Positions 1 through 10,241 of a stretch of DNA of 64,000 nt are shown here, in pieces (the stretch's first letter is position 1; each line of letters opens with the position of its first letter). The notes beneath the pieces were generated by a model that saw only the letters and a program-made list of their open reading frames with translations, was not told where the DNA came from and searched no databases. Made by a program: the position numbers and the translations under genes. This DNA is from Planococcus sp. SK3692 (GTDB lineage: Bacteria; Bacillota; Bacilli; Bacillales_A; Planococcaceae). Location of the stretch: positions 372,001 to 436,000 of the forward strand of contig NZ_JARCHV010000001.1 in NCBI RefSeq assembly GCF_028890485.2, written 5' to 3'.

Positions 1-804
1 ATCAGCTTCAGGAGAAGAAATCAACCCGGTGAAGGAAACTTCATCACCGGAAACCGTTGCATATCCTGCAATTGGCACTTGGCAGCTGCCATTCATGTCT
101 TTCAGGAATTTACGCTCTGCCGTAACAGCCAATTCTGTTTCTTTATCGTTCACTTTTGCCAGTTCCGCCAAAAGCTCTGCGTCGTCTTCACGGCATTCGA
201 TAGCCAATGCGCCTTGGCCGATCGCCGGCAGGCAGTCTTCTGTCGACATGAATTCAGTGACGATGTCATCGCCCCAGCCCATGCGCTTCAATCCGGCTGC
301 TGCCAGGATGATGGCATCGAAATCTCCTGCGTGAAGCTTCGCAAGACGTGTATCGATGTTTCCGCGGATCCACTGGACATCAAGGTCTGGGCGCAGCAAG
401 AGAAGCTGCGAACTCCGACGTAAGCTGCTTGTGCCGACGACAGCGCCGACCGGCAAATCCATCAATTTTACGTGATCATTCGCGATGAATGCATCGCGCG
501 GGTCTTCACGTTCTGGGATACAGCCGATGACAAAACCTTCGGGAAGAACAGCCGGCATGTCTTTCATGCTATGGACGGCAAAATCGATTTCCTTGGCATA
601 AAGCGCCTGCTCGATTTCTTTCACGAAAAGCCCTTTGCCTCCCACTTTCGACAATTGGACATCCAGGATGCGGTCGCCTTTGGTGACGATCTCCTTGATC
701 TCGAATTCAAACGGCGCACCTGCCGCTTTCATTTTCTCGATGAATTGGTTGGTTTGCGTCAACGCAAGCTTGCTTCTTCTTGACCCTACAATGATTTTTC
801 TCAA
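1..804 (-). CDS. hemC: Hydroxymethylbilane synthase (porphobilinogen deaminase), C-terminus cut by window edge
   Basis: Polymerises four porphobilinogens into hydroxymethylbilane in cytoplasmic tetrapyrrole synthesis. The frame starts at a TTG (804-802) behind an AAAGGTAGG ribosome site and reads [13 protein letters not shown] at the N-terminus, as in B. subtilis HemC. It contains VHSMKDMP, the GTSSLRR substrate-binding motif, and [10 protein letters not shown], whose Cys carries the dipyrromethane cofactor. 268 codons are present of about 310 usual; the C-terminus lies beyond position 1. No upstream in-frame ATG fits the alignment, so the TTG start is chosen. It follows hemX by 18 bases and belongs to the hemA-hemX-hemC operon. 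Confidence 0.95.
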   Translation of the reverse strand, partial: MRKIIVGSRRSKLALTQTNQFIEKMKAAGAPFEFEIKEIVTKGDRILDVQLSKVGGKGLFVKEIEQALYAKEIDFAVHSMKDMPAVLPEGFVIGCIPEREDPRDAFIANDHVKLMDLPVGAVVGTSSLRRSSQLLLLRPDLDVQWIRGNIDTRLAKLHAGDFDAIILAAAGLKRMGWGDDIVTEFMSTEDCLPAIGQGALAIECREDDAELLAELAKVNDKETELAVTAERKFLKDMNGSCQVPIAGYATVSGDEVSFTGLISSPEAD

Positions 805-822
805 CTGAATCCTACCTTTCTA

Positions 823-1653
823 TTAATACCAAAAATGAAATTCCGATAAACGGCTGCCGAAAAAGAAATTAAGCAGCAATAACAAAAATGCATACAAATG
901 AGCCCAGGCATAATTCATGCCATTCAAGTTCCCTCGCCGGTGTCGCCATAGAATAAAGCTATAGACAATCAGCAAGATGAACGAACCCACGATTTTCACA
1001 TCCAAGATGGAAAATTCCTCCAGCGACACAACCGCCCACTGAAAGCCGAGAACGAGCGAGACAAACAGCATCGGAATCCCGACTAGGATGGAAATGGTCA
1101 TGCCTTGTTCGGTCTGACCGAGCGACGGCAAGCTGCTCCATTGCTTTGTCCACTTCTTCTGCTTCAATAGCCTATACAGCAGCAAGTGAAGCGCGGAAAA
1201 GACGAACGACAACGAAAATGCCGCATACGACAGAATAGCGAACGTGATGTGGATGAACAACAACTCCGACACCAAAGCTTCCCCGACCGGCGACCGTTCG
1301 ATCTGTACCGGCGCAAATGTATGGATAACCATAAAGATGAATCCGATGATATTGATCAAAAATACCGCAAAGTCGAAGCGGTAAAAAATCCGCAAGACGA
1401 GCGATAGCGTAACGAGTAGCCACGCATAAAAATAAATGCCTTCAAACAAAGTCAGTACCGGGAAGCGCTGCGTCTCTACGATATAGAGCACCAGGAACAC
1501 GGTCTGCAATAACCACACGGCCCCAAGAAGTGACATGGCGATCCGGATGGCTTTTTTCGTAGTATATAAATAATCGACAAAATAAAAGACAAGGCTGATA
1601 GCATATAGTATAACCATAGCTTCATGCAGCCTTGCCATTGTTATATCAGCCAT
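823..1653 (-). CDS. hemX: HemX, cytochrome c assembly (CcsA-like) membrane protein
   Basis: 276-residue polytopic membrane protein with about eight hydrophobic segments from residue 8 to the end, matching HemX of the Bacillus hemAXCDBL operon. In B. subtilis it is reported to lower the level of HemA (family knowledge). The start MADITMARLHEAM follows an AAGGGG site; a longer frame running upstream to 1728 lacks a ribosome site and does not align with HemX. It lies between hemA and hemC in the same direction. The exact biochemical role is not shown by the sequence. Confidence 0.9.
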   Translation of the reverse strand: MADITMARLHEAMVILYAISLVFYFVDYLYTTKKAIRIAMSLLGAVWLLQTVFLVLYIVETQRFPVLTLFEGIYFYAWLLVTLSLVLRIFYRFDFAVFLINIIGFIFMVIHTFAPVQIERSPVGEALVSELLFIHITFAILSYAAFSLSFVFSALHLLLYRLLKQKKWTKQWSSLPSLGQTEQGMTISILVGIPMLFVSLVLGFQWAVVSLEEFSILDVKIVGSFILLIVYSFILWRHRRGNLNGMNYAWAHLYAFLLLLLNFFFGSRLSEFHFWY

Positions 1654-1814
1654 CCTATTCCCCTTCGTTTCCATAATTAAAGGCGTTTCGCCTCTACATT
1701 TTAACATATAGATTCGAAAACGCCTCATTATAAGATAGCTCTATCCCGCAATCGCGGCCCAGTTGGGTCATTTACGGCGATGGAGATGAACATCCATGCC
1801 AATCGGAAATGCTT

Positions 1815-3197
1815 TTATACAGTATAGCCTGGATTTTCTTGCCCTTGCAGCGCTTCTTGCTGCTTTTCAAGACGCGCACGCTCTGCTTTTTGGCGCGTCG
1901 CGAGCGCTTGTTTTTCACGCTGCTCTTCAACTTCATCTTCAATGCCGAAAATCTGCATGAATAATTCAAGCTGCTCACGCGATTTTTTCGCCGTGCCCAT
2001 TTCCTTGGCCTGCAAAATCGGCTCTTTCAACAATTGGTTGATGATCGATTTCGTATGCTTGTTGAGGATCTTCTTCTCGCGATCCGTCAAATCCGGCATC
2101 TTGTTCTCGATGCTTTCCATCGTTTCGGCTTGGATGCCAAGCGCTTTTTCACGCAGAGCAGAAATAACCGGAACAACGCCGAGTGTGCCCAGCCAGTCGT
2201 TGAACTGTTCTGCTTCTAGCTCGATCATGCCGGCGATTTGTTTCGCCGCGCGTTCGCGCTCAGCGAGATTCGCTTCAACGATGCCTTGCATATCATCAAT
2301 ATCATATAGGAAGACATTTTGAAGGTCGCCGATACGTGGATCCATATCACGCGGTACCGCGATATCGACCATGAACAATGGCTTGCCTTTTCTCAACTTC
2401 TCAACAAACTGCATCAACTCAAGGTCGATAACAAAATCCGTCGAGCCGGTAGAAGAAATCAAAATGTCCGCTTCCAATAATGCACATTGCAATTGATTTA
2501 ACGGTTTTGCCATCCCGCCGAATTTATCGGCGAGCACTTCTGCTTTCTCGAAGGTGCGGTTAATGACCGTAATGCGATCAGCGCCGCTTCCTTGCAGGTT
2601 CTTGATGGCAAGTTCGCCCATCTTCCCTGCGCCGAGAATGACGACGTGCTTGTTCTTCAATGAACCAAAGATTTTCTTGCCAAGCTCGACCGCTGCGTAG
2701 GAAACCGATACGGCATTCTCGCCGATCGCTGTTTCATTATGCGCACGTTTTGCCAGTGTCACGGCTTGCTTGAACAATTGATTGAACACGGTTCCTGTCG
2801 TTCCGATTTCCTGACCTGCGAGGAAACTGGATTTCACTTGGCCGAGAATCTGCGTCTCGCCAAGAACCATCGAATCGATTCCGGCAGTGACACGGAACAA
2901 ATGATCAATTGCTTCGTCCTGTTCGTGAAGGAATAAATACTGGGAGAACTCCTCCATTGGAATATCGAAATACGAAGCCAAGAATTGCTTCACGTAAAAA
3001 CGACCGGTATGCAGCTGGTCTACGACGGCATAGATCTCCGTCCGGTTGCATGTCGATACGATGACGTTCTCCAATATGCTTTTTTGTTGTTGCAGGGCTT
3101 GCATCGCTTGTGGAAGCTCGCTTTCAATGAACGACAGCTTCTCGCGAATCGATACAGGCGCTGAACGATAGTTGACCCCGACTACGAGTGTATGCAT
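1815..3197 (-). CDS. hemA: Glutamyl-tRNA reductase
   Basis: First committed step of C5-pathway tetrapyrrole synthesis: NADPH reduction of glutamyl-tRNA(Glu) to glutamate-1-semialdehyde. 460 residues from [14 protein letters not shown]. The catalytic Cys is at about residue 50 in STCNRTEIY, and a Rossmann motif [13 protein letters not shown] lies near residue 180. The C-terminus has the helical dimerisation domain followed by an unusually charged Arg/Glu/Gln tail. The start at 3197 follows GAAAGGTG; an upstream ATG at 3224 has no good site. First gene of hemA-hemX-hemC, with a PerR box and a hairpin upstream. Confidence 0.96.
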   Translation of the reverse strand: MHTLVVGVNYRSAPVSIREKLSFIESELPQAMQALQQQKSILENVIVSTCNRTEIYAVVDQLHTGRFYVKQFLASYFDIPMEEFSQYLFLHEQDEAIDHLFRVTAGIDSMVLGETQILGQVKSSFLAGQEIGTTGTVFNQLFKQAVTLAKRAHNETAIGENAVSVSYAAVELGKKIFGSLKNKHVVILGAGKMGELAIKNLQGSGADRITVINRTFEKAEVLADKFGGMAKPLNQLQCALLEADILISSTGSTDFVIDLELMQFVEKLRKGKPLFMVDIAVPRDMDPRIGDLQNVFLYDIDDMQGIVEANLAERERAAKQIAGMIELEAEQFNDWLGTLGVVPVISALREKALGIQAETMESIENKMPDLTDREKKILNKHTKSIINQLLKEPILQAKEMGTAKKSREQLELFMQIFGIEDEVEEQREKQALATRQKAERARLEKQQEALQGQENPGYTV

Positions 3198-3322
3198 GGG
3201 TTTAAAACACCTTTCGCGTTCCATTTTTCATTTCCCTAAGTATACCACTTTTCCATCAGATTATGCCTGCGATTTTGTGAACAAGGCATGAACCTGCTTG
3301 AACTTTACTCTATCGTACAAGG

Positions 3323-3339
3323 GTTTCCGCTGTGGAAAC
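3323..3339 (-). promoter_or_regulatory. Small hairpin in the hemA 5' leader
   Basis: A perfect 6-bp stem (GTTTCC/GGAAAC) with a 5-base loop lies between the PerR box and the hemA start, in the expected untranslated leader. No U tract follows it, so it is not a terminator. Its function is unknown; it could affect mRNA stability. Confidence 0.4.
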
Positions 3340-3345
3340 TCTACT

Positions 3346-3360
3346 TTATAATCATTCTAA
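3346..3360 (-). promoter_or_regulatory. PerR box upstream of hemA
   Basis: The plus strand reads TTATAATCATTCTAA, 14 of 15 matches to the PerR consensus TTATAATNATTATAA. In B. subtilis the hemAXCDBL operon is a PerR target (established). The box is about 150 bases upstream of the hemA start and probably overlaps the promoter, but I could not assign a clean -35/-10 pair. It implies derepression of haem synthesis under peroxide stress. Confidence 0.75.
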
Positions 3361-3526
3361 ACTTAACTTAATTACAATTCTAGCAAAGCGATTATGGTGT
3401 CACAAGTATAACGCTCGTAGTCGGAATTGACTGTGAACTTATGCACAATGAATGGTGATTTTCCTAGTGTTGAATTAGGAAAAAGTTATGTGAGTTACCG
3501 AATTTGAATAGGAAATGTATGCGGTG

Positions 3527-3651
3527 GAGATTTCGCTTCAAGGGGACGCTTTCTGAGGGGGCCGGCTTCAGCCGCTTCCCTCGCTAACGCTCAGTCCAGG
3601 GTCTTCAGCTCGTCCTGATCCCTCCAGAGTCGCCCCTTTGCGCTTCATCTC
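3527..3651. repeat. Imperfect 125-bp palindromic intergenic element
   Basis: Left arm AAGGGGACGCTTTCTGAGGG pairs, with a few mismatches, with the right arm CCCTCCAGAGTCGCCCCTT about 60 bases later; the outermost AGAT/ATCT also pair. It resembles, from memory, GC-rich palindromic elements common between Bacillaceae and Planococcaceae genes. Only one copy is in this window, so family membership is unproven here. Confidence 0.55.
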
Positions 3652-3760
3652 TAGTTTTAGAGAGGAAATGAAGTTCATCACACATTGAAGTAAGCTTCAA
3701 TTATTTTAATCATCTTCGCAAATTCGAATTGAACAGCACACGAAACTTCTCTGCAATTAT

Positions 3761-3932
3761 CAAGTCCAGCTAAGCGTCCCCACCAGCGGATGAAGTCAAT
3801 CAACAATGATGCGTCCTCGCTCGCAATATCCAATGAAATCTAAAAGCCGAACCGCGCTCACGGGCGAGCCGAAGCAATGAGACAAGTGTTCTTCTTGGCT
3901 CATTGCAAGAGGCCAGCCCAAAGCGGGAGGCG
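3761..3932 (+). repeat. Repeat family A, tandem unit 1 (172 bp)
   Basis: Starts with CAAGTCCAGCTAAGCGTCCC and is repeated with scattered substitutions at 3977-4149. The last part is an 86-bp core (3846-3931) with a closing stem GCC..CCGC/GCGG..GGC and an inner perfect 8-bp stem GCAATGAG/CTCATTGC. Confidence 0.85.
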
Positions 3933-3976
3933 GTTCCTTTGTGATGGAGTAATCAACGGACCATTCATCCCGCTCA

Positions 3977-4149
3977 CAAGTCCAGCTAAGCGTCCCCACC
4001 AGCGGATGCTTCCAATTAACAGTGACACCTCCTTGCATATAAAATCCAACGGAATCTCAAAGCCGAACCGCGCTCACGGGCGAGCCGAAGCAGTAAGACA
4101 AGTGCCTTTCTTGGCTTATTGCGGGAGGCCAGCCCAAAGCGGGAGGCGA
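3977..4149 (+). repeat. Repeat family A, tandem unit 2 (173 bp)
   Basis: Second tandem copy; its core is 4062-4147, again 86 bp. The inner stem reads GCAGTAAG/CTTATTGC: one base pair changes from G-C (copy 1) to A-T on both sides, and another becomes G-U when read as plus-strand RNA, so pairing is kept while sequence changes. Confidence 0.85.
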
Positions 4150-4239
4150 CTATCTCACGACGAACCCTACAAAAAAACAACCTATCTCGCTCACTCGTCT
4201 AATTATTCCGTTCAGATATTTCAGCTGATCACTATATAT

Positions 4240-4285
4240 AAAACAAAAAACAAGACCCGGAAAATCAATGATTTCCAGGGTCTTG
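4240..4285 (-). terminator. Rho-independent terminator of engB
   Basis: Stem CAAGACCC/GGGTCTTG with inner GGAAA/TTTCC pairing, followed on the minus strand by TTTTTTG. It lies just downstream of the engB stop. Confidence 0.85.
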
Positions 4286-4322
4286 TTTCATTTCAAGCCA
4301 ATCAGGTAAACTGCCTGCTGAT

Positions 4323-4904
4323 TTACATGCGTTTTTCGATTTCCTGCCAAGCGGCTTCTTGGCCAAGGCCTGTTTCGGAAGAAAAGACGATTAATGGATC
4401 GCCTTTCTCCATATCCAGTCCTTCGCGGACGATTTTCTTATGCTTATCCCATTTGCCTTTCGGGATCTTGTCGGCTTTTGTTGCAATGATGATGCACGGA
4501 ATATTGTAATGTTTCATGAAATCATACATCATCTGGTCATCTTTGCTCGGCGGATGGCGAAGATCGACGATTTGGACCACTGCACGCAATTGCTCACGGC
4601 TCGTAATGTATGTTTCGATCATCTTGCCCCATGCTTCGCGCTCGCTTTTCGATACTTTTGCATAACCGTATCCTGGAACATCCACGAAGAATAAATCTTC
4701 TTCGATTTTATAGAAGTTCAAGGTTTGCGTCTTGCCGGGTTTGGAGGAAATACGCGCCATGCTTTTGCGCCCGATCAGCTTATTGATAAAAGATGATTTC
4801 CCGACATTTGAACGCCCTGCTAATGCAAACTCGGGAAGCTCGGTTTCCGGGTATTGTGCTGGACGAACCGCGCTGATTACTAATTCTACGTTATGGACCT
4901 TCAT
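4323..4904 (-). CDS. engB: Ribosome-biogenesis GTPase EngB/YsxC
   Basis: 193-residue TrmE-Era-EngA-EngB family GTPase. Visible motifs are G1 GRSNVGKSS (about residues 30-38), a Thr in the switch region near GKTQTL, G3 DVPGYG (about 75-80) and G4 TKADK (about 142-146). The family acts in late assembly of the 50S subunit. Its start overlaps the lonA stop as ATGA, so translation is probably coupled to lonA, as in B. subtilis. A terminator follows, separating it from the repeat gap before hemA. Confidence 0.95.
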   Translation of the reverse strand: MKVHNVELVISAVRPAQYPETELPEFALAGRSNVGKSSFINKLIGRKSMARISSKPGKTQTLNFYKIEEDLFFVDVPGYGYAKVSKSEREAWGKMIETYITSREQLRAVVQIVDLRHPPSKDDQMMYDFMKHYNIPCIIIATKADKIPKGKWDKHKKIVREGLDMEKGDPLIVFSSETGLGQEAAWQEIEKRM

Positions 4905-7228
4905 TCTTTTGCTCCTTCCAACGCGATTTCAAGCGCCTGTTCCGCTTGGCTGACGAGGTGGAATTCCAATTCTTCACGAATCGTTTCCGGAATATCGTCA
5001 AGGTCACGTTCGTTTTCCGCTGGGACGATAATCGTCTTCAATCCCGCACGATGGGCGCTCAAGGTTTTTTCCTTCAGCCCGCCGATTGGCAAGACGCGTC
5101 CGCGAAGGGTGATTTCTCCAGTCATGCCGACATCACGGCGCACCGGGCGCTTCGTGAGTGCTGAAACGAGCGCTGTCGCAATCGTCACACCGGCGGATGG
5201 GCCGTCTTTTGGAACGGCTCCTTCCGGCACGTGGATATGGATATCGTGCGCTTCCTGGAAATTCGGGTCAATGCCGAGCGACTCCGCCTGTGCACGGACA
5301 AACGATAAAGCCGTCTGTGCAGACTCTTTCATGACATCGCCCAGTTTACCGGTCAATTGCAGCTTGCCTTTTCCTGCAGACAACGACACTTCGATTTGCA
5401 AAGTATCGCCGCCAACAGCGGTATAAGCAAGACCGGTCGCAACGCCCACTTGGTTTTCGCTTTCAGCGACGCCGTAGCGGAATTTCTTCTTGCCGAGATA
5501 GCTCTCGACTTCTTTCGCGCCGACCGTCACATGTTCTTTTTCTTTTGAGACGATTTGTTTGGTCACTTTCCGGCAAACAGAAGCGATTTGGCGTTCCAGC
5601 CCGCGCACACCGGCTTCCCGCGTGTAATAGCGGATCATCGAAACGAATGCGTCTTCTTGGAAGTCCAATTGCTCCGGCGTCAAGCCGTGCTCTTTCAATT
5701 GTTTAGGCGCCAAATGGTTTTTGGCGATCAATTTTTTCTCAAGTTCTGTATAGCCTGCGATCGAAATGACTTCCATGCGGTCACGCAGCGGCCCTGGAAT
5801 CGATCCAAGGTCATTGGCAGTCGCAATGAACAGCACATTCGATAGATCATAGCTTTCTTCAATATAATGGTCACTGAAGGAATTATTTTGTTCCGGGTCC
5901 AATACTTCAAGCATCGCGGACGACGGATCGCCGCGGAAGTCATTGGACATTTTGTCGATTTCATCAAGCAAGAAGACCGGATTGACGGTGCCTGCTTTTT
6001 TCATTCCCTGAATGATACGTCCCGGCATTGCACCGACATATGTGCGGCGGTGGCCACGGATTTCCGATTCATCACGCACGCCGCCAAGTGAGATGCGGAC
6101 GAAATTGCGGTCGAGCGAATCGGCGATCGAACGGGCTAGTGACGTCTTACCGACACCAGGAGGCCCCACAAGGCACAAAATCGGCCCGCGCAGCGATTTG
6201 GTCATCTGCTGGACAGCCAAATACTCAAGCACGCGTTCTTTTACGGTTTCAAGGCCATCGTGATCACGGTTCAACACTTCTTCTGCATAATTGATATCCA
6301 AGCGGTCTTCTGTTGCTTCAGACCAAGGAATCGTTACGAGCCATTCGATGTAATTGCGAATGATGCCGCTTTCCGCCGCAGCTGAAGGCAATTTTTCATA
6401 GCGGTCCAATTCTTTTAACGCTGTCTTTTCGGTCGATTCCGGCATGTCGGCTTCTACGATGCGTTTTTTCAAGTCAGCCACTTCTGCGCCTTTTCCGTCC
6501 TTGTCGCCAAGTTCGGTTTGGATCGCTTTCATCTGCTCACGAAGATAAAACTCTTTTTGGGTTTGCTCCATCGCTTTTTTCACACGGTCGTTGATACGTT
6601 TCTCAATGTCCGCCACTTCCTGCTCATTATGCAGGCGGCTGATCAATAATTCTAAGCGCTTCGTAATATCGAAAGTTTCAAGAATTTCCTGCTTCCCTTG
6701 CAATTTCAGTGAAAGATGAGACGCGATCATATCCGCTAAACGGCCCGGTTCTTCGATGTCCGATACGGTATTGAAGGTTTCAGTCGTCACTTTTTTCGAG
6801 CCTTTGCCGAAGATTTCGAATTGCTCGAGCAAAATACGCATCAAGGCGTCTTGTTCGGCATCGCGCTCCGGCTCATCCGGGAATGAAGTGACTTCCACTT
6901 GCGTGAACTTCTCCCCTTCTTCGTATTGGTTCCACTGGCCGCGTTCAAGACCTTCCACAAGCACACGGATCGTGCCGTTCGGCAATTTCAGCATTTGCTT
7001 TACATACGCCAAGGTGCCGATTTTATGCAAATCGTCTTTATCCGGTTGCTCCACTGCCATATCTTTTTGAGTCGCCAAAAAGACGATTTGGTCATCCATC
7101 ATTGCTTGCTCGAGCGCTGCTACTGAACGCTCCCGGCCGACATCAATATGCAGGACCATCGACGGGAAGACGAGCAGCCCGCGGAGTGGCAAGAGCGGTA
7201 CTTGTTTTGTCACTTTTTTCTTCGCCAT
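4901..7228 (-). CDS. lonA: ATP-dependent protease LonA
   Basis: 775-residue cytoplasmic AAA+ serine protease that degrades misfolded and regulatory proteins. Domain order: N-terminal substrate-binding LAN domain (residues 10-200), coiled coil, AAA+ module with Walker [12 protein letters not shown] and Walker [10 protein letters not shown], then the peptidase domain with catalytic Ser in KDGPSAGVT and Lys in GLKEKTLSA. The start [15 protein letters not shown] follows GGAGGTG; a longer frame to 7249 would contain that site inside the gene. No lonB paralogue lies between clpX and lonA, unlike B. subtilis. Confidence 0.97.
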   Translation of the reverse strand: MAKKKVTKQVPLLPLRGLLVFPSMVLHIDVGRERSVAALEQAMMDDQIVFLATQKDMAVEQPDKDDLHKIGTLAYVKQMLKLPNGTIRVLVEGLERGQWNQYEEGEKFTQVEVTSFPDEPERDAEQDALMRILLEQFEIFGKGSKKVTTETFNTVSDIEEPGRLADMIASHLSLKLQGKQEILETFDITKRLELLISRLHNEQEVADIEKRINDRVKKAMEQTQKEFYLREQMKAIQTELGDKDGKGAEVADLKKRIVEADMPESTEKTALKELDRYEKLPSAAAESGIIRNYIEWLVTIPWSEATEDRLDINYAEEVLNRDHDGLETVKERVLEYLAVQQMTKSLRGPILCLVGPPGVGKTSLARSIADSLDRNFVRISLGGVRDESEIRGHRRTYVGAMPGRIIQGMKKAGTVNPVFLLDEIDKMSNDFRGDPSSAMLEVLDPEQNNSFSDHYIEESYDLSNVLFIATANDLGSIPGPLRDRMEVISIAGYTELEKKLIAKNHLAPKQLKEHGLTPEQLDFQEDAFVSMIRYYTREAGVRGLERQIASVCRKVTKQIVSKEKEHVTVGAKEVESYLGKKKFRYGVAESENQVGVATGLAYTAVGGDTLQIEVSLSAGKGKLQLTGKLGDVMKESAQTALSFVRAQAESLGIDPNFQEAHDIHIHVPEGAVPKDGPSAGVTIATALVSALTKRPVRRDVGMTGEITLRGRVLPIGGLKEKTLSAHRAGLKTIIVPAENERDLDDIPETIREELEFHLVSQAEQALEIALEGAKE

Positions 7229-7308
7229 AACTAAGTGCACCTCCGTCATTTCTCTTTCTCTCTGTCAGTCTGCGCCAATTAAATCGAAGACTGTTGCATT
7301 TTTCGTGG

Positions 7309-7359
7309 AAAAAGGGCTGACCCCCATACGCGCGGATGTGCACGATTCAGAGTCAGCCC
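7309..7359 (-). terminator. Terminator after clpX
   Basis: Minus strand GGGCTGAC ... GTCAGCCC with a 30-base loop region, followed by TTTTT. It lies 34 bases past the clpX stop and separates clpX from lonA. Confidence 0.75.
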
Positions 7360-7392
7360 GTATCATCCTATTCTTGTGCATCCGCTCAAAAG

Positions 7393-8664
7393 TTAAGCAG
7401 ATGTTTTTTCGTTATTGCCGTTATCGTACTCAGTGCCATCTTCCAGCATCAATTTCGGCTGTGAATTCTCGGTCACTGTTTCTTTTGTAATGATGCATTC
7501 GACAATATCTTCACGCGAAGGCAAATCATACATCACATCAAGCATGATGTTCTCGATGATTGAGCGCAATCCGCGCGCGCCTGTTTTCCGCTCGATCGCG
7601 AGGCGGGAAATTTCGATCAGCGCGTCATGTTCGAACGTCAATGTAACGCCATCAAGCTCCATCATCTTCTGGTATTGCTTGATAAGGGCGTTTTTCGGCT
7701 CTGTCAAAATTTGCACAAGTGCATTTTCATCCAATTGCTCAAGGCTTGCGAGCACTGGCAGACGGCCGATAAATTCAGGGATCAAGCCGAATTTCAACAA
7801 GTCCTCTGGAATCAATTGGCTAAGAAGGGATTTTTCATCCATTTCTTCTTTGTTCGGATCTGCGCCGAAGCCGATGATTTTATTGCCGAGACGGCGTTTG
7901 ATGATTTGGTCGACTCCGTCAAACGCACCGCCTACGATGAACAGGACGTTCGTCGTATCGATTTGGATGAATTCCTGATGAGGGTGCTTGCGCCCGCCTT
8001 GTGGAGGAACGCTTGCTGTTGTGCCTTCCAGGATTTTCAATAAAGCTTGCTGTACGCCTTCACCGGAAACGTCGCGTGTGATCGACGGGTTTTCGGATTT
8101 GCGTGCCACTTTATCGATTTCATCGATGTAAATGATGCCTTTTTCTGCACGGTCGACATCGTAGTCTGCAGCTTGGATCAGTTTGAGCAAGATGTTCTCG
8201 ACATCTTCCCCGACGTAACCAGCTTCAGTAAGCGATGTAGCATCCGCAATGGCAAACGGCACGTTCAGGATGCGCGCGAGTGTTTGCGCGAGCAAAGTTT
8301 TCCCGCTTCCCGTTGGCCCGATCAAGACGATATTCGATTTCGAAAGCTCGACATCGTCAATCTTGCTTTGGGAATTGACGCGTTTGTAATGGTTGTAAAC
8401 CGCGACTGCCAAGGATTTTTTCGCCTTGTCCTGGCCGATTACATAGCCGCCAAGGATATCCATGATTTCTTTTGGTTTCGGTACTTCCTTGAACTCAGTT
8501 TCTTCTTCTGTTCCGAGTTCCTCTTCTACGATTTCCGTGCAAAGCTCGATGCACTCGTCGCAAATATATACACCTGGCCCTGCGACCAGTTTACGAACTT
8601 GTTCCTGCGGCTTACCGCAAAACGAACATTTCAAATGCTCTTTTTCATCATTGAATTTGAACAA
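7393..8664 (-). CDS. clpX: ClpX, ATP-dependent unfoldase subunit of ClpXP
   Basis: 423-residue AAA+ unfoldase that feeds tagged substrates to ClpP. It has an N-terminal zinc-binding domain CSFCGK...CDECIELC (residues 12-40), Walker [13 protein letters not shown], pore loop GYVGEDVEN, Walker [10 protein letters not shown] and the C-terminal sensor domain. I chose the TTG at 8664-8662 because AGGGGTG sits six bases upstream and the protein then aligns with [12 protein letters not shown]; a GTG at 8673 would overlap that site. It follows tig after a terminator and has its own promoter. Confidence 0.95.
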   Translation of the reverse strand: MFKFNDEKEHLKCSFCGKPQEQVRKLVAGPGVYICDECIELCTEIVEEELGTEEETEFKEVPKPKEIMDILGGYVIGQDKAKKSLAVAVYNHYKRVNSQSKIDDVELSKSNIVLIGPTGSGKTLLAQTLARILNVPFAIADATSLTEAGYVGEDVENILLKLIQAADYDVDRAEKGIIYIDEIDKVARKSENPSITRDVSGEGVQQALLKILEGTTASVPPQGGRKHPHQEFIQIDTTNVLFIVGGAFDGVDQIIKRRLGNKIIGFGADPNKEEMDEKSLLSQLIPEDLLKFGLIPEFIGRLPVLASLEQLDENALVQILTEPKNALIKQYQKMMELDGVTLTFEHDALIEISRLAIERKTGARGLRSIIENIMLDVMYDLPSREDIVECIITKETVTENSQPKLMLEDGTEYDNGNNEKTSA

Positions 8665-8708
8665 TGTAGTCACCCCTATTCAAGCCATTATGTTACAAGA
8701 TTATTTTG

Positions 8709-8737
8709 ATTGTATCAACTAATTAGAACTATGCCAA
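8709..8737 (-). promoter_or_regulatory. Sigma-A promoter of clpX
   Basis: -35 TTGGCA (8732-8737), 17-base spacer, extended -10 TGATACAAT (hexamer 8709-8714). It lies 45 bases upstream of the TTG start. Confidence 0.75.
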
Positions 8738-8785
8738 AGAAACTGACTTTATATGTAGGAACTTGAATTTGTTTGCCATTATGTA

Positions 8786-8816
8786 TAGAAAACAAGGTGC
8801 GGTTGCCGCACCTTGT
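8786..8816 (-). terminator. Terminator of tig
   Basis: Perfect 11-bp stem ACAAGGTGCGG/CCGCACCTTGT with a three-base loop, followed by TTTTC on the minus strand, 20 bases beyond the tig stop. Confidence 0.9.
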
Positions 8817-8836
8817 TCTATTAAAAACCTTATGTG

Positions 8837-10138
8837 TTATTCAGCAGCTTTAGCGTCAGTAACTTTAGCGTTCTCTACTAGGAACTCAACCGTGTTCTGC
8901 ATACGGATGTCGTTTTCTAGCATTTCAGTGCCGCCTAGAGCTGTTTTGATCTGTTCAGCGTCCATGTTGAATTGGCCAGCCATTTTCTCAAGCTCTTTGT
9001 CGATGTCTTCAGAAGTGACTTCCATGTTTTCTGCTTTCGCGATCGCTTCAAGCGTCAATGATACGCGTACACGTGTTTCAGCGTCAGCTTTCATTTGCTC
9101 GCGAAGTGCATCTTCGTCTTGGCCTGAGAACTGGAAGTACAATTCCTTGTTCATGCCTTGTTGGCTTAGACGTTGCTCGAAGTCTTGCATCATGCGGTCG
9201 ATTTCAGAATCGATCATCGCTTGCGGGATTTCAACTGTAGCGTTTTCTGCTGCTTTTTGTACAAGCTGATCGCGCATTTGTGTTTCAGAAGCGTTTTCTT
9301 TCTCCGCTTTCAAGTTTTCTTTCATTTTCGTGCGAAGCGCGTCAAGGCCTTCTACTTCTTCGTCAAGTTCTTTAGCGAACTCGTCGTTTAGTTCAGGAAG
9401 TTCTTTCGCTTTCACTTCGTTTACCGTCACTTTGAATGTTGCTGATTTTCCAGCAAGTTCTTCAGCGTGGTATTCTTCAGGGAAAGTGACTTCCACGTCT
9501 TTTTGTTCGCCTGTTTTAGCGCCAACCAATTGCTCTTCGAAGCCTGGGATGAATGAGTTAGACCCGATTTCTAGGGAGTAGTCGTTGCCTGCTCCGCCTT
9601 CAAACGCTTCTCCGTCTACGAATCCTTCGAAGTCGATGACAGCTGTGTCGCCGTTTTCAACTTGCCCGTCTTCTTTGACAGTCAATTCAGCCATGCGTTC
9701 TTGGCTTTCTTTCAATTGCTCTTCGATTTCCTCATCCGTCACGTTCGTGTCTTCTTTAGAAACTTCAAGCCCTTTGTATTCGCCGAGTTCCACTTCAGGC
9801 TTCACTGTTACTTTGGCAGTGAAGACCAATGGCTCGTTCTTTTCCAATTTTTCGATGTCGATTTCAGGGCGGTCAACCGGGTTGATGCCTGCTTCTTCGA
9901 CTGCATTCGCGTAAGCGTCAGGCAGGATGAAATCAAGTGCATCCTGGTAAAGAGATTCTACACCGAAACGTTTTTCGAACATTTGGCGAGGCATTTTCCC
10001 TTTGCGGAATCCTGGTACGTTAATTTCTTTAACGACTTTTTTGAACGCTTTATCAAGCGCGCCGTTTACTTCTTCAGCCGGCACTTCTACTGTAAGAACT
10101 CCGACATTACCTTCTTGCTTTTCCCATTTTGCTGACAT
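8837..10138 (-). CDS. tig: Trigger factor, ribosome-associated chaperone and peptidyl-prolyl isomerase
   Basis: 433 residues. N-terminal ribosome-binding domain with the signature [17 protein letters not shown] (about residues 43-59), central FKBP-type PPIase domain (about 150-245), and a helical C-terminal chaperone domain. It binds at the exit tunnel and folds nascent chains. The start [11 protein letters not shown] follows GGAGGGC at six bases; a longer frame to 10207 lacks a site. It is followed by clpX, the usual Bacillales pairing. Confidence 0.97.
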   Translation of the reverse strand: MSAKWEKQEGNVGVLTVEVPAEEVNGALDKAFKKVVKEINVPGFRKGKMPRQMFEKRFGVESLYQDALDFILPDAYANAVEEAGINPVDRPEIDIEKLEKNEPLVFTAKVTVKPEVELGEYKGLEVSKEDTNVTDEEIEEQLKESQERMAELTVKEDGQVENGDTAVIDFEGFVDGEAFEGGAGNDYSLEIGSNSFIPGFEEQLVGAKTGEQKDVEVTFPEEYHAEELAGKSATFKVTVNEVKAKELPELNDEFAKELDEEVEGLDALRTKMKENLKAEKENASETQMRDQLVQKAAENATVEIPQAMIDSEIDRMMQDFEQRLSQQGMNKELYFQFSGQDEDALREQMKADAETRVRVSLTLEAIAKAENMEVTSEDIDKELEKMAGQFNMDAEQIKTALGGTEMLENDIRMQNTVEFLVENAKVTDAKAAE

Positions 10139-10207
10139 GTATAAGCCCTCCAAACATTTTTTTACAAAGTCATGTACGATATTTGTACGATTTTTGACAA
10201 CCTCCAC

Positions 10208-10235
10208 ATTATATCACACATATGAGCAGGTTCAA
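10208..10235 (-). promoter_or_regulatory. Sigma-A promoter of tig
   Basis: -35 TTGAAC (10230-10235), 16-base spacer, extended -10 TGATATAAT (hexamer 10208-10213). Confidence 0.75.
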
Positions 10236-10241
10236 CTATTT

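Larger units (their letters stand above)
3198..4322. other. 1.1-kb gene-free gap between engB and hemA, rich in repeats
   Basis: No convincing gene. From the hemA side it holds the leader hairpin and PerR box, a small imperfect hairpin near 3452-3484, a 125-bp imperfect palindrome (3527-3651), two tandem copies of a 172-bp unit each containing an 86-bp structured element (3761-4149), and the engB terminator (4240-4285). Reading frames across the repeats have no ribosome site and follow the repeat sequence. Confidence 0.8.

Noticed and set aside
3796-4038. 80-residue minus-strand reading frame across the hemA-side repeats
   Set aside because: It follows the repeat sequence, bridges two repeat units and has no separate evidence of coding; similar frames are likely annotated in error where this repeat occurs.
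3761-4149. Possible insertion sequence or transposon remnant
   Set aside because: No transposase fragment and no flanking target duplication seen; the tandem 172-bp units fit a repeat element better.
3877-4509. 210-residue plus-strand frame
   Set aside because: It runs through both repeat cores and antisense to engB, has no ribosome site and resembles no family.
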